This document shows positions 8,792-19,883 of a DNA stretch of 64,000 nt, piece after piece (within the stretch, counting starts at the first letter, position 1; each line of letters begins with the position of its first letter). This DNA is from Variovorax sp. N23 (GTDB lineage: Bacteria; Pseudomonadota; Gammaproteobacteria; Burkholderiales; Burkholderiaceae_C). Where the stretch lies: assembly GCF_025486315.1 (NCBI RefSeq), contig NZ_JAOOPY010000004.1, positions 62,001-126,000 on the forward strand, read 5' to 3'. Under the pieces are notes generated by a model. The model searched no databases. It was not told the DNA's origin and was given only the letters and a program-made list of their open reading frames with translations. The translations under genes and the position numbers were made by a program.

Positions 8792-9229
8792 ATGACCTCC
8801 GTAAAACTCAATCGTCTCGTCTCGACGTCAAACGACATCGCCCCTCTGGTGCTACGTGTCCTGATCGGCATCATCTTCGCGGCACACGGATCTCAGAAGC
8901 TTTTTGGATGGTTCGGAGGCTATGGCCTCGCCGGGACCGGTCAGTTCTTCGACTCTATCGGCCTGCATCCCGGTGCGCTGATGGCATTCCTTGCCGGCTC
9001 GGCCGAGTTCTTCGGCGGCGTTGCGCTGGTCCTGGGCCTGATGGTGCGTCCCGCCGGTGCCGTGACTGCGTTCACCATGTTGATTGCCATCCTGTCCGTG
9101 CACATCAGCAAGGGATTCTTTGCCGACAAGGGAGGAATCGAATACGCCTTGGCACTGTTCGCTGCGTCTTCATCGCTCGTCTTCAGCGGCGGTGGACGAG
9201 CTTCGGTTGACCGCGCTCTCCAGCGGTGA
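8792..9229 (+). CDS. DoxX-family membrane protein
   Basis: 145 residues with four hydrophobic helices. The DoxX signature is visible: LVLRVLIGIIFAAHGSQKLFGWFGG near residue 20, then ALMAFLAGSAEFFGGVALVLGL and a GAVTAFTMLIAIL helix. DoxX/DoxD-like proteins sit in the inner membrane and are linked to quinone or sulfur redox and to redox stress; the exact reaction of this branch is not known. It lies 43 bp upstream of the dioxygenase gene on the same strand, so it probably heads the DoxX-dioxygenase-esterase operon. Confidence 0.9.
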   Translation: MTSVKLNRLVSTSNDIAPLVLRVLIGIIFAAHGSQKLFGWFGGYGLAGTGQFFDSIGLHPGALMAFLAGSAEFFGGVALVLGLMVRPAGAVTAFTMLIAILSVHISKGFFADKGGIEYALALFAASSSLVFSGGGRASVDRALQR

Positions 9230-9272
9230 GGGTCTCGGTTCCGGTTTTTACCCTCATTACCTGGAACTCGCG

Positions 9273-10112
9273 ATGCAAAAACTTCCCACCATCTTCATCT
9301 CCCATGGGGCGCCTACGTATGCGCTGGAGCCCGGCCCCGCCGGCGCTCAATTGACCACACTGGGTCAAACGCTGCCGAAGCCCAAGGCAGTACTGGTCGT
9401 ATCGCCGCACTGGATGACGCCCGATGTGCGAGTGGGTACAGCGCTGCGGCCGGAAACCATTCACGATTTCGGAGGCTTTTCGCCTGTGCTGTATCAACTG
9501 CGCTACCCGGTCGCGGGCGATCGACATTTTTCGGCGCGGGCGCAAAGTCTGCTCAGAGCGGCGGGGTGGTCGGTTGCGCCGGATGACAAGAGAGGCCTCG
9601 ACCATGGCGCCTGGGTTCCCCTGTGCCACCTCTACCCCCTGGCCGACGTCCCGACTTTTCAGGTGTCCATGCCGCAGGGGCTGGACGGCGCAACCGCCTA
9701 CGCCTTCGGGCAGTCGCTTGCGCCGTTGTCCGAGGAAGGCGTGCTGATCGTCGGCTCCGGCAGCCTGACACACAACCTCTACGAGTTTCGATCCAGGAAC
9801 GGGCAAGAGCCTGCCTACGCCCGCGAGTTCGTTGCCTGGGTACGCGACACCGTCTCTTCGGGCGACAGGAGGCGTCTCTTGCAGACACTCGAGTTGGCCC
9901 CTCACGCGCAGCGTGCGCATCCGACCAGTGAGCATTTCCTGCCGCTTGTGGTCGCTGCGGGCGCAGCTGACGGCGTCGACGGGCAGCCCATCGAAGCCGA
10001 TGTGCTCGACGGCGGATTTACACACGGCGTGCTTTCGATGGAGTCTTATGTCTTCAACGGGCAGACCTCCGACACTGCCGCTCTGGAGTCCATGAAAGCA
10101 GCAAATGTCTGA
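9273..10112 (+). CDS. Class III extradiol ring-cleavage dioxygenase, DODA type
   Basis: About 279 residues. It begins with PTIFISHGAP, whose His is an expected metal ligand; VVSPHW carries the second conserved His and DHGAWVPL the active-site His region. The family (LigB-like, 4,5-DOPA dioxygenase, YgiD) cleaves catechols with a non-haem metal in the cytoplasm. ATG 9273 is chosen because the frame upstream lies inside doxX. The 3' end overlaps the esterase start by eight bases, implying translational coupling. The aromatic substrate cannot be read from sequence. Confidence 0.9.
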   Translation: MQKLPTIFISHGAPTYALEPGPAGAQLTTLGQTLPKPKAVLVVSPHWMTPDVRVGTALRPETIHDFGGFSPVLYQLRYPVAGDRHFSARAQSLLRAAGWSVAPDDKRGLDHGAWVPLCHLYPLADVPTFQVSMPQGLDGATAYAFGQSLAPLSEEGVLIVGSGSLTHNLYEFRSRNGQEPAYAREFVAWVRDTVSSGDRRRLLQTLELAPHAQRAHPTSEHFLPLVVAAGAADGVDGQPIEADVLDGGFTHGVLSMESYVFNGQTSDTAALESMKAANV

Positions 10113-10725
10113 GGCCATCGTCATCCAGGAACCGACTGTGCCAAACCGGCTGGTGCTGCTGTTTCACGGCGTGGGCGGCACTCCGGAGAACATGCTCCCG
10201 CTGGCTCGACGGCTGGCCGCCGCACTTCCAGGAGCGGCCGTGATCAGCGTACCGAGCCCGGATCGCTGCGACATGGGTGCGGGTTACCAATGGTTTTCGG
10301 TTCGGGGCGTCACCGAGGAGAACCGCCGTGACCGCGTCATGCTTGCCATGAAGGGTTATGTCGCAACCATCCGGGAATTGCAGCGCATCCATCGGTGCAC
10401 GCCAGACCAAACAATGCTGGTCGGCTTTTCTCAGGGGGGGATCATGGCTTTGGAGTCCGGCCTGTTGCCGGACGCTCCGGCGAGCCACGTGGTGTCGATT
10501 GCCGGTCGTTTTGTGCAGCTTCCGAAGGCAGCACCGACCTCCAAGGTCTTTCATTTCCTGCACGGCGCCCGCGACGCCGTGATCGACCCATCACTTTCGG
10601 CCGCCGCGTCCCGGCAACTCGAACATCTGGGCGTCCCAGTCAGCATCGATCTGATTCCGAATCTCGGGCACGGCACCAATGAAGAGATGATCGACACGCT
10701 GCTCAGGCGGATAAAGGCGGTGTAA
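10105..10725 (+). CDS. Carboxylesterase/phospholipase-type alpha/beta hydrolase (YpfH-like)
   Basis: 206 residues. The elements are an N-terminal LLFHGVGGTPENM oxyanion loop, the nucleophile motif GFSQGG at about residue 110, an acidic residue after HFLHGARD, and the final His in NLGHGTNEE. This is the Abhydrolase_2 (carboxylesterase/YpfH) arrangement, acting on short acyl esters in the cytoplasm. Its start overlaps the dioxygenase stop, so the two are probably cotranslated. A role in hydrolysing a product or conjugate of the ring-cleavage step is possible but only inferred. Confidence 0.88.
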   Translation: MSEAIVIQEPTVPNRLVLLFHGVGGTPENMLPLARRLAAALPGAAVISVPSPDRCDMGAGYQWFSVRGVTEENRRDRVMLAMKGYVATIRELQRIHRCTPDQTMLVGFSQGGIMALESGLLPDAPASHVVSIAGRFVQLPKAAPTSKVFHFLHGARDAVIDPSLSAAASRQLEHLGVPVSIDLIPNLGHGTNEEMIDTLLRRIKAV

Positions 10726-11131
10726 TCGATCGAAGCGCACTCGTGCATTCGCGCTTTCGGGAGTGCTTCATCGGGGAGCCGGACATCGACGACCGCCTGG
10801 TCCTAGCGCGCCGCATCTTCCAGGCGACGCTCGAGCGCATGTCCCCCAGGAGGAACTCGGGATGCAGTTGACGCGCCCGACGCACCTGCAGCTCCGCAGC
10901 TTAGCGTGGATGACGCCGTGGTAGATCCGGTGGCCTGCGAGCGCTGGGCGCGTTGGCCTATGCCTGGCGCGACCATTTTCTGGATGGCAATTTGGACGTC
11001 TCGTCAGAAAAGAAGAGGCGCGGTCAGAACTCCGGATCGTCGCGGGGCGCTGATGGTGGCGATTTCTCCGTTTGCGCCTAGTCGGTGCCTTGCGAAATCG
11101 CCTGTTGTACTTTTCCCCGTGGTGACCGCCC
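10726..11131. other. Non-coding or decayed stretch
   Basis: About 400 bp with no credible gene. It lies where the large TRAP permease (dctM) might have followed the dctQ remnant on the minus strand, but no permease sequence is recognisable. Confidence 0.4.
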
Positions 11132-11561
11132 TCAGCCTCGATGCTTCTGGAGTATTACCAAGAGCGCGGTGGCACTTAGAGCCAGCAGCAGGAATGCGCC
11201 TGAGGCGACCGCTGCGAACAGATCGAGGAAGGCCCGGGTTGCGGGCGAGGCGATGTCGAGGAGCGCCGTCATGCGCATGTGCGACGAACGTCGATGCGCA
11301 ATGACGGCACCCAGCATCGCGAGCCAGAGGAAGAGCATCGAGCGAGTTCGTCGGTCCATCCCAACGGGCGGTGGAACACATAACGGCTGAGACCCCGGAC
11401 AGCAGGACGAGGACTTCCGCCAGAACCAGCGCCGCTGCAGGCACCTCGGTGACTATGGCAAGCAGCCGATCGGCATGCCCCACACTGCGCTGCCAGGCGC
11501 TGGACGGCCGAGCAAGGGAAGCCGCCAAAGCCGGGCGCTCGGAATGCATCATCGGATCCAC
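11132..11561 (-). pseudogene. dctQ: TRAP transporter small permease remnant
   Basis: Two overlapping minus-strand frames together make a DctQ protein. The first, from 11561, gives the helix IVTEVPAAALVLAEVLVLL; the second (about 11359-11132) gives SMLFLWLAMLGAVIAHRRS followed by HMRMTALLD, the strongly conserved TRAP small-permease motif. The frames join near 11350, so one frameshift splits the gene. The last helix ends abruptly and no dctM follows. Together with the truncated dctP remnant upstream, this is a dead TRAP operon. Confidence 0.8.
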
Positions 11562-11688
11562 GGGATTGTCTCCAGTTCGTTCACGTTATTCACCACGTGG
11601 GCCACGCGAATGCGAGTGCCCCGCCCCTGTTCGAGGGCGGTGCGTGCAGGCGGTGTCCGCCAGCGAGATCGAGGTCGCAGTGCCGCGC

Positions 11689-12150
11689 TCAGGCAAGCTT
11701 GCCGCTGTACTTCTCGAGCAAGGCCCAAGCTTTCGGTCCGAACTTCTTTTGCCCGTCGTTGTAGTAGTTGGCCTTCTGGAGAGCCTCGCGGAAAGGCTTG
11801 GCGTCCACCAGGTTGAACTGCATGCCCGAACTCTTGAACTTCGCTTCCAGGGATTTGTTGAGAACGGCGTGCGCTTCGCGCTGCTTGAGGGCGTTGGCAT
11901 CGAAGATCTGAGTCGCCAGCTGGCGCAGGTCCTCGGGCAGGGCATTCCAGTTTCGCTTGTTGCCGACCAGCGTGAAGCAGTCCCACACGTGCGATGTATA
12001 GGAGCAGTACTTCTGGACTTCGTACAGCTTGTTGGACTTCACCAGCGGGAGCGCATTTTCCTGGCCGTCCACCACCTTGGTTTGCAGCGCCGTGTACAGC
12101 TCTCCGACCGGAATGCGTTGAGCGCCGGCCTTCATCGGCAGGGTCGCAAT
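11689..12150 (-). pseudogene. dctP: TRAP transporter substrate-binding protein, C-terminal remnant
   Basis: The C-terminal ~148 residues are clearly DctP: IPVGELYTALQTKVVDGQEN is the family hallmark, followed by LVKSNKLYEVQKY and the YYNDGQKKFGPKAW tail. The N-terminal half, with signal peptide and first lobe, is missing. The open frame continues upstream to 12576 but reads non-family sequence. It cannot encode a working binding protein. It lies 127 bp upstream of the broken dctQ in the usual dctP-dctQ order. Confidence 0.85.
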
Positions 12151-12604
12151 AGACGCGGCCGTCACACGGCGACCGCGCCGCCGCTCGTTGGGGCCCGGGT
12201 GGATGCCGGCGCGTCCAGGATCGATGCCGTTCCGCTCGCTTCGGGCTCTGAAGCCTGAAGGCACCACCAGATCCAACGATTTTTCGGGCGCATAAGGGCG
12301 CTCGTTGATCGACGAACTTTCACGGTCGTGCCCGATGCACAGCTGGTGCGCGCCGATTCGGCCAACTTGGCAGACGTCGCGGCCAACAAGCCCCCATCGA
12401 ATCTCAGATGGCCGTATCCGCGCTTGCGTCGACCTACATTTGCAGCAACAGGCCTTCCACAAGCTGCCTCCGAATGCAACCGAATCCGCCACTGTCGTGA
12501 ACTCAGTCCAACCCATTGCAGCCGAACTCGTGACCTCTCGAGACCTTGCGTCCAGCCCGCTGTCCGCCGAAAGCAATCAGACTTGCACCGCAGGGACGCT
12601 CAAA
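12151..12604. other. Intergenic junction between TRAP remnant and fghA
   Basis: About 450 bp open on both strands but without recognisable protein sequence. It probably contains decayed dctP sequence and the fghA-adhC promoter. Confidence 0.4.
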
Positions 12605-14630
<2,026 letters not shown>

Positions 14631-14680
14631 TCGCTGAGAAATCAGCGAATCCGCTCAACTTTCAACTGAAGGAATTCTTT

Positions 14681-15079
14681 ATGACAACTTCCGTGATCTC
14701 TGGCGACGGCATCTTCTCGCATGTGTTCCTCGGCGCATCCGACCTGCAAAAGTCCGCTGCGTTCTACGACGCAGCGCTGGGCGCCCTCGGTATCAAGAAC
14801 CTCGGGCCTTTCGGCAATGGCTGGATTCTGTTCGGACGCGACAAGCCCGCGTTCATCATCGCCCGTCCAGGCAATGGTGATGCGCCTTCGAGCAACGGCG
14901 CCACGGTAGGTTTCGCTGCGGCCACGTCCGCCGAAGTGGATGCTTTCCATGCTGCCGGTCTTGCCGCTGGCGGCACGGACGAAGGCCAACCCGGTCCTCG
15001 TGGGCATCTGCCTGGCGCCTACGCCGCATATCTGCGTGACCCGGCCGGCAACAAGGTCTGTTCCTACGCCTTTGTCTGA
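14681..15079 (+). CDS. VOC-superfamily (glyoxalase-like) protein
   Basis: 132 residues with two beta-alpha-beta-beta-beta modules. It begins FSHVFLGASDLQKSAAFYDAAL, the classic VOC opening with a metal-ligand His, and ends GAYAAYLRDPAGNKVCSY. ATG 14681 is used because the longer open frame lies within adhC. It is close behind adhC on the same strand and so may be cotranscribed; glyoxalase-like dealing with a GSH adduct would fit, but VOC proteins have many functions and the substrate is not known. Confidence 0.85.
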   Translation: MTTSVISGDGIFSHVFLGASDLQKSAAFYDAALGALGIKNLGPFGNGWILFGRDKPAFIIARPGNGDAPSSNGATVGFAAATSAEVDAFHAAGLAAGGTDEGQPGPRGHLPGAYAAYLRDPAGNKVCSYAFV

Positions 15080-15576
15080 AGCCTCCAAGTCGCTGCCTTC
15101 TCGCATGGTTCGATCATTCAAGTCTGGTTAGGACTGGGTGTGGGAGGCTGGGCAGGAGCGCGTCTTGCTGCGCAGGTCGGTGCGAACGTTCGCCGACGTT
15201 GCTGGACCTGTCGCCGCCGCAATGGTGAGGTCCACGACAGAGGGATGACGCCGACTCGCTGGCGGTCACCCGCCGGCGCTGTGGAATGTGCCAAATGGCG
15301 CCAGCGATGGCGAGCTCGGCATATACGCCATGCGACATCGCCACCTTGGCGACAAAGCCGACCGGTGGATCGCGTTAACTGACGACCGCGTTTTCATCGC
15401 CGCGCTGCGCCGGCGCGGGGTACTCTTCCGCTCGCTTTCCATCGTGTCCACCTAGCTGGGATGGACACGATCTTTGTGGGGTTGGGCGGCATCGAAATGG
15501 TTTGGACGGACGGGTACAGTGTCCCGAGTTGGTGCGCCTTCGTATACGCAGTGCTGCGATGCGTTACCGTCCCACC
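15080..15576. other. Intergenic region upstream of the GlxA-type regulator
   Basis: About 500 bp. No protein family is recognisable in any frame. It contains the inverted repeat at 15441-15471 and presumably the promoter of the downstream regulator. Confidence 0.5.
15441..15471. promoter_or_regulatory. Perfect 10-bp inverted repeat, operator or terminator
   Basis: ATCGTGTCCA at 15441-15450 and TGGACACGAT at 15462-15471 are exact reverse complements around an 11-base spacer. It is 106 bp before the regulator start, so an operator is plausible. The short TCTTTG after the right arm also permits a weak terminator. Confidence 0.5.
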
Positions 15577-16593
15577 ATGACAAATCATGTCTCCACCCGA
15601 TTACGCCATGTCGATCTGATCGTTTACCCGGGCTTCAAGGCGCTGGAAGCGATCGGCACCATGAGCGTGTTTGAGTACGCGAACATCCATCTCGCATTGA
15701 ACGGGCGGCCGCGGGGTTACCAAATCACGGTGGCATCCTCTTCCGTTGGGGAAGTGAGGTCAGACATGCTCATGTCGCTTCAGGCCACCAAGCGGCTGGA
15801 TGAACGGGAACTGCCGGACATCGCCGTCTTCGTCGGCGCTCGCGCCATCGAGGAAGCCCTTGCCGCCAACGCGCGCCTGGTCGAATGGGCGCGCAACGTC
15901 GCGTCGCGCATGGATCGTCTGGTGGGGTTGTGCTCGGGCAGCTTCTTTCTGGCCGAAGCGGGACTGCTCGATGGCCGGGAAGCCACGACACATTGGAGCG
16001 TCGCCGGTCTGCTCCAGCGCCGATTCTCGGAGGTTAACGTGGAGGCCGATGCAATCTACCTGCGATCGGGGCATCTGTGGACTTCCGCTGGTGTCACGGC
16101 GTGCATCGATCTTGCGCTCGCATTGGTGGAAGAAGATTTCGGGAGTTCGATCGCCTTGGAGGTCGCTCGGGACCTTGTCGTCTATTTGAAGCGGCCAGGC
16201 GGGCAATCGCAATACAGCGTCCATTTGGCGAGCCAGAGCACCAGTCACCCTGGCATCCGGCAAGCGCAGGACTGGATCCTGTCTCACATCGACCAGCCGA
16301 TGGCTCTTGCTGATCTCGCGAGTCGTGCAGCCATGAGCGAGCGAAATTTCAGGCGCGTTTTTGTCAAGGAGGTTGGCGTATCTCCCTTGACATTCATTGA
16401 TACGGTACGCATCGATTCCGCACGACGAATATTGGAAGAGGGGGACCTGCCGCTGAAGTCCGTCGCCGGCCGTGTCGGTTTCGCTTCGGAGCAATCCCTT
16501 CGAAAGCTCTTTTCCAAGCGCCTTGGGATCTCTCCCGATGACTATCGGGCACGCTTTGGGAGCGTGGCACGAGGCGCGACAGCTCCGGATTGA
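15577..16593 (+). CDS. GlxA-type AraC transcriptional regulator with DJ-1/PfpI domain
   Basis: About 338 residues. The N-terminal ~190 residues are a DJ-1/PfpI (class I amidotransferase-like) domain, with VDLIVYPGFKALEAIG and the nucleophile-elbow region LVGLCSGSFFLAEAGLL. The C-terminal ~100 residues hold two AraC helix-turn-helix motifs: MALADLASRAAMSERNFRRV and the LPLKSVAGRVGFASEQSLRK recognition unit. ATG 15577 fits the family start; ATG 15559 is possible. Such regulators usually activate neighbouring catabolic genes. The target is unclear here because the flanking genes are convergent or unrelated. Confidence 0.9.
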   Translation: MTNHVSTRLRHVDLIVYPGFKALEAIGTMSVFEYANIHLALNGRPRGYQITVASSSVGEVRSDMLMSLQATKRLDERELPDIAVFVGARAIEEALAANARLVEWARNVASRMDRLVGLCSGSFFLAEAGLLDGREATTHWSVAGLLQRRFSEVNVEADAIYLRSGHLWTSAGVTACIDLALALVEEDFGSSIALEVARDLVVYLKRPGGQSQYSVHLASQSTSHPGIRQAQDWILSHIDQPMALADLASRAAMSERNFRRVFVKEVGVSPLTFIDTVRIDSARRILEEGDLPLKSVAGRVGFASEQSLRKLFSKRLGISPDDYRARFGSVARGATAPD

Positions 16594-16899
16594 ATTCCTT
16601 CGACGCCTGCAACGTCAGCCGGTTCGTCGCCGACCACCGGCAAGCTGACCCTCGCGAGGGACTCATGCCCGGCGCTCCCGTACCAGTTGCACGACGCCCA
16701 AAAAGAGGCCCACCCCCTTCGGAAGCGGGCTTTCTCGCCTTTAGTGTGATGCGCACATTACAGCGACGTTCGAGCGAGCGGTGGCGCGGGCTTCGGAACG
16801 CAGCGTGTGCGATCGACGTTGCTGCGGCCCACCGACAGGACACCGGCCCTGGCCCGGTCACCGTAGAGGTCGTCGACCAATTTCATTGGTCCACGCGAT
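16594..16899. other. Convergent intergenic region
   Basis: 306 bp between convergent genes. No ORF with family similarity and no strong terminator hairpin was found. Confidence 0.4.
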
Positions 16900-17598
16900 T
16901 TAGCGCACTCGTAGCACAGCCGCTGTCAGCGCTGTGATCGGAGCGATCAAGGCCCAGAAACCGAACGCCGAAAAGCCAAACCCGCCCCCCAGCGCGCCTA
17001 CGGCGAAAGCTGCGACTGGAGGCCAGTTCTTCCGAATCCGCTTGGCCGCGTCATCAGCCAAGGGGGCATGGGCGAGCCAATCGACTGCATCCATGGCGAG
17101 CTGCGTGACATTCCCTGTCATGACCGTGCTGGGCGACATCGCGGAGAACACGCTGCGTGATGCCGTGTTCTGAATCGACATGGCAATGACGCCAAGAAGC
17201 CCGATCAATGCTGGCGCTATGGCAGCCGCCTGATCAAAGGGCCCGGCGGCGATGCCAGCGAGCATGAATGCCAACAGGAACAGCAGCTGTGTCGTCAGCA
17301 ACGGACGTACCACAGGAATCAGCCGGCGCGCGCAGCGCAGCTGGTAGGTACGGGTGAGCGCCACGGTAAGCACGAACACAGGTAACGCGAGCAGTTTTCC
17401 CAACACGCTCGCGTGTCCGGACCCAGCGGCCGCCGCACCGATCAGAACGAAGTTGCCAGTGACATGGGCGGTGAACAGCCCGAAGAGCGCAACAAAGCCC
17501 ACGGTGTCAACGAAGCCTGCAACGAAGGACAGGAGAACGCTGCCCGTGCGCGCGTCCAGAGTCGCCTCACCGGTGTCAGCAGCTTGAATGGCGGTCAT
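16900..17598 (-). CDS. DUF1275 (YoaK-family) membrane protein
   Basis: About 232 residues with six hydrophobic helices. The family opening is clear: SVLLSFVAGFVDTVGFVALFGLFTAHVTGNF, including the conserved D and the HVTGN motif; SIQNTASR and MTGNVTQLA mark the second half. ATG 17598 matches the family start; the open frame extending to 17970 adds nothing recognisable. Function is unknown; these are inner-membrane proteins. It lies 88 bp from the XapX gene on the same strand. Confidence 0.9.
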   Translation of the reverse strand: MTAIQAADTGEATLDARTGSVLLSFVAGFVDTVGFVALFGLFTAHVTGNFVLIGAAAAGSGHASVLGKLLALPVFVLTVALTRTYQLRCARRLIPVVRPLLTTQLLFLLAFMLAGIAAGPFDQAAAIAPALIGLLGVIAMSIQNTASRSVFSAMSPSTVMTGNVTQLAMDAVDWLAHAPLADDAAKRIRKNWPPVAAFAVGALGGGFGFSAFGFWALIAPITALTAAVLRVR

Positions 17599-17686
17599 GA
17601 TTTGGCTCCTGCGTTTGATAAGGACAGGTCGGTCAATGCACAGCGATGCAGAGGCGCGCCGCGTTGATCTGGCGAAGGCGGGTGTG

Positions 17687-17980
17687 TCAGCTATCAGAGC
17701 GTTCACCATCCGCGAACGGATGCTTCTCGGAAGCTGCTGGCATCGCTCGCGCGGAGCGACCATCCGACCGGTGCGGCGGCATGATGATGCTCGTGGCATG
17801 CACGGTCTGCGCTGAGCTGAACCATCGGACGCGTGCCCACCCGACAGCTTGCTCTCCACCCAGCATGCCGAGCAATCCGACGAGCGCGATGACCGGCGGC
17901 GCGGGCGACTTGACACCCAGGCCTCCATAGAGCAATCCGGCAACGAGCCCAACCGCCAGCGCGATGACATAGGCTTTCAT
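17687..17980 (-). CDS. XapX-domain small membrane protein
   Basis: 97 residues. The first ~50 are a XapX domain: two short hydrophobic helices, YVIALAVGLVAGLLYGGLGV and PPVIALVGLLGMLGGEQAV, with the characteristic KSPAPP link. The last ~45 residues are polar and not part of the domain, so the original stop may have been lost. Function of the family is unknown. It precedes the DUF1275 gene on the same strand. Confidence 0.8.
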   Translation of the reverse strand: MKAYVIALAVGLVAGLLYGGLGVKSPAPPVIALVGLLGMLGGEQAVGWARVRWFSSAQTVHATSIIMPPHRSDGRSARAMPAASEKHPFADGERSDS

Positions 17981-18238
17981 GAGTAAACGCCTTTGCGTTG
18001 GTGTGCACTTAGGCAGTTAGAGAGAGCTTGCGGCGCGGCTTGTGCTGCTCTACCCAGAAAGACGAAGCCGCACGGCCGTGCCCGTGGGCAACACGGCGTG
18101 AGATGGTGACCCAACGATGCCGCCCGACACACCGATCGCCACTGGCCTTTCGGGGTGGACCTCGTGCGCGTTGCAGGACGTGCTAGCCGGGGTCATGTGG
18201 CCTGACTCGCCGCACGCTAAGCGTGGCAGGGAGCTGGC

Positions 18239-19072
18239 TTACTTCACGAGACCGAAGGGATCCTTCACCGGGCGCTTGGCCGGGTCAGCGTTGTTCCAGA
18301 ACTGCTGCACGATCCAGCCGTACTCCGGCAAACCGTTGATGAACGGCGGCAGCATGTCGTTGGCCGAGGGAAGCTTCCAATCGGCTTGGAGCTCGGCGCC
18401 GAGCGCGTAGACGGTGTTGAGCTGCGCACCTGCGGCGCTCATGCGTTGCATCGCAGCTTCGGCTTCGTACTTGCTCCAGGCGCCCGACGCATCCACGACG
18501 GGGTGGACCACGTAGCCGTCGTTGACCATCGCCAACGTCGGCAGAGCCACGCACGTACCCAATGTCACGCCAGAGATGATGATGTGCCGACGACCCGTCT
18601 TGGCGACCAAGTCCTCCAAGGCCTTGCGGAAGGTCGGATCCTCATAGGCGTTGATGATGCCGGTGCGCCGATAGATCGGCTGATCCTTGAAGGTTTCCTT
18701 GAGTTCCGGCAGCAGGTCGCCGTTCTGCCACTGGGCATTCGACGAGGACAGGAGGACCGGAATCTTCAGGGCCTTCGCCATCTGCGCGAGCGACACCACG
18801 TTGGCCTTGTAGCCCGATGCTTGAGCGAAGTCGCGGACGCTCGCCATCAGTCCGACCTGGTGGTCGATGAACAGCATGATGCTGTTCTCCGGCGTGGGCT
18901 TCTCATACGCGGCGCGGCCCGCCTTGCGCGCGTCGGCCGCACTGGCCTTGGTCGGCAAAGCCTTGTCGGTGATCGGGCTCACGATGTCCGCGGGACGCTC
19001 TTGCGCGAGTGCGAGGGTGGCCGAACCCGCCAAGGCGATGGCGGCGACGATTTGGGTCAGTTTGATTTGCAT
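18239..19072 (-). CDS. Exported isochorismatase-family cysteine hydrolase
   Basis: 277 residues. It starts with a signal peptide (IVAAIALAGSATLALAQE), so it is probably periplasmic, unusual for isochorismatase-like hydrolases. The catalytic Asp lies in MLFIDHQVGLM and the nucleophile Cys in VTLGTCVALPTLAM, before the family's DASGAWSK segment. Members hydrolyse amides such as nicotinamide, N-carbamoyl compounds or isochorismate; the substrate here is unknown. It lies 32 bp downstream of the F420-reductase-like gene and is probably cotranscribed with it; a LysR regulator is divergent to that pair. Confidence 0.88.
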   Translation of the reverse strand: MQIKLTQIVAAIALAGSATLALAQERPADIVSPITDKALPTKASAADARKAGRAAYEKPTPENSIMLFIDHQVGLMASVRDFAQASGYKANVVSLAQMAKALKIPVLLSSSNAQWQNGDLLPELKETFKDQPIYRRTGIINAYEDPTFRKALEDLVAKTGRRHIIISGVTLGTCVALPTLAMVNDGYVVHPVVDASGAWSKYEAEAAMQRMSAAGAQLNTVYALGAELQADWKLPSANDMLPPFINGLPEYGWIVQQFWNNADPAKRPVKDPFGLVK

Positions 19073-19104
19073 GTGAATTGCTTTCGGGGAATTGGGAAGA
19101 CGGT

Positions 19105-19737
19105 TCAGGCGCGGTGGATCCAGGTCGGGGCGATCTGCGTCCCTTGCCCTGCGCCGTAGGCGAAATAGATGTTGAGACCCGCTACGGGCTCCAGATAGCG
19201 AGCGTTCTTCAGGTCGCCTGCGTCGATGGCCTGGAAACCCATGCTCTCGATCAGCGCGCGGACCGTCTGCTTGGCTTGTTCATCGCCGCCGGCATGAAAG
19301 ACCGGCACCGTCTGGCCACCGGCGAAGGCAGGGCCTTCGGCCAGAACCTGTGCCAGCACGGTGTTGAAGGCCTTGACCACCTGTGCGCCTGGCACGGCCT
19401 TGGCGATCTCTTCCGCGGCAGAGGTGCTGTGACCTAGAGTGAGTCCCATGTAGTCGGGTGTCAGCGGATTGGTGATGTCGATCACGATGCGACCCTCGAG
19501 GGGGCCGAGTGCCTTGAGGGCCGCGATGGCATCGCCATAGCCCGTGGCGAGGATGACGACCTGCGAGTCGGACAGCGCATCAGTGGCGGCTGCCGCCGTC
19601 GCGCCGGCGTGTGCACTGGCGAGCACCTGTGCCTTGCCGAGGTCGCGTGCCGTCAGGGTGACCTTGTGGCCCGCGAGGGTGAGCTGCTTGACGAAGCCCG
19701 CGCCCATGTTGCCGGCGCCGACGAGTGTGATCTTCAT
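19105..19737 (-). CDS. NADPH-dependent F420-reductase-like oxidoreductase
   Basis: 210 residues. The N-terminal Rossmann signature is ITLVGAGNMGAGFVKQL; VVKAFNTVLAQVL is the family's second hallmark. The fold matches the NADP oxidoreductase/F420-dependent NADPH reductase group, but this lineage normally lacks F420, so it probably acts on another flavin or small carbonyl with NAD(P)H. It is upstream of the exported isochorismatase-like enzyme and divergent from a LysR gene 146 bp away, the classic layout for LysR control. Confidence 0.85.
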   Translation of the reverse strand: MKITLVGAGNMGAGFVKQLTLAGHKVTLTARDLGKAQVLASAHAGATAAAATDALSDSQVVILATGYGDAIAALKALGPLEGRIVIDITNPLTPDYMGLTLGHSTSAAEEIAKAVPGAQVVKAFNTVLAQVLAEGPAFAGGQTVPVFHAGGDEQAKQTVRALIESMGFQAIDAGDLKNARYLEPVAGLNIYFAYGAGQGTQIAPTWIHRA

Positions 19738-19883
19738 GATGAATTCCTTTGTGTGTGAGCGGTTTGACAGGGCTTGATCCCGTCGATGGATGCCAGCCGG
19801 GCTGGTTCGAGAGCGACTTTATTGGGGGTTGATGTCGAGATAAATGTCAGGCGATGGCACATACTGTGTTGAAATAAGAGACT

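Noticed and set aside
16745..16765. TGTGATGCGCACATTACA, loosely CRP-like
   Set aside because: Symmetry is poor and it lies between convergent genes where an activator site is not expected.
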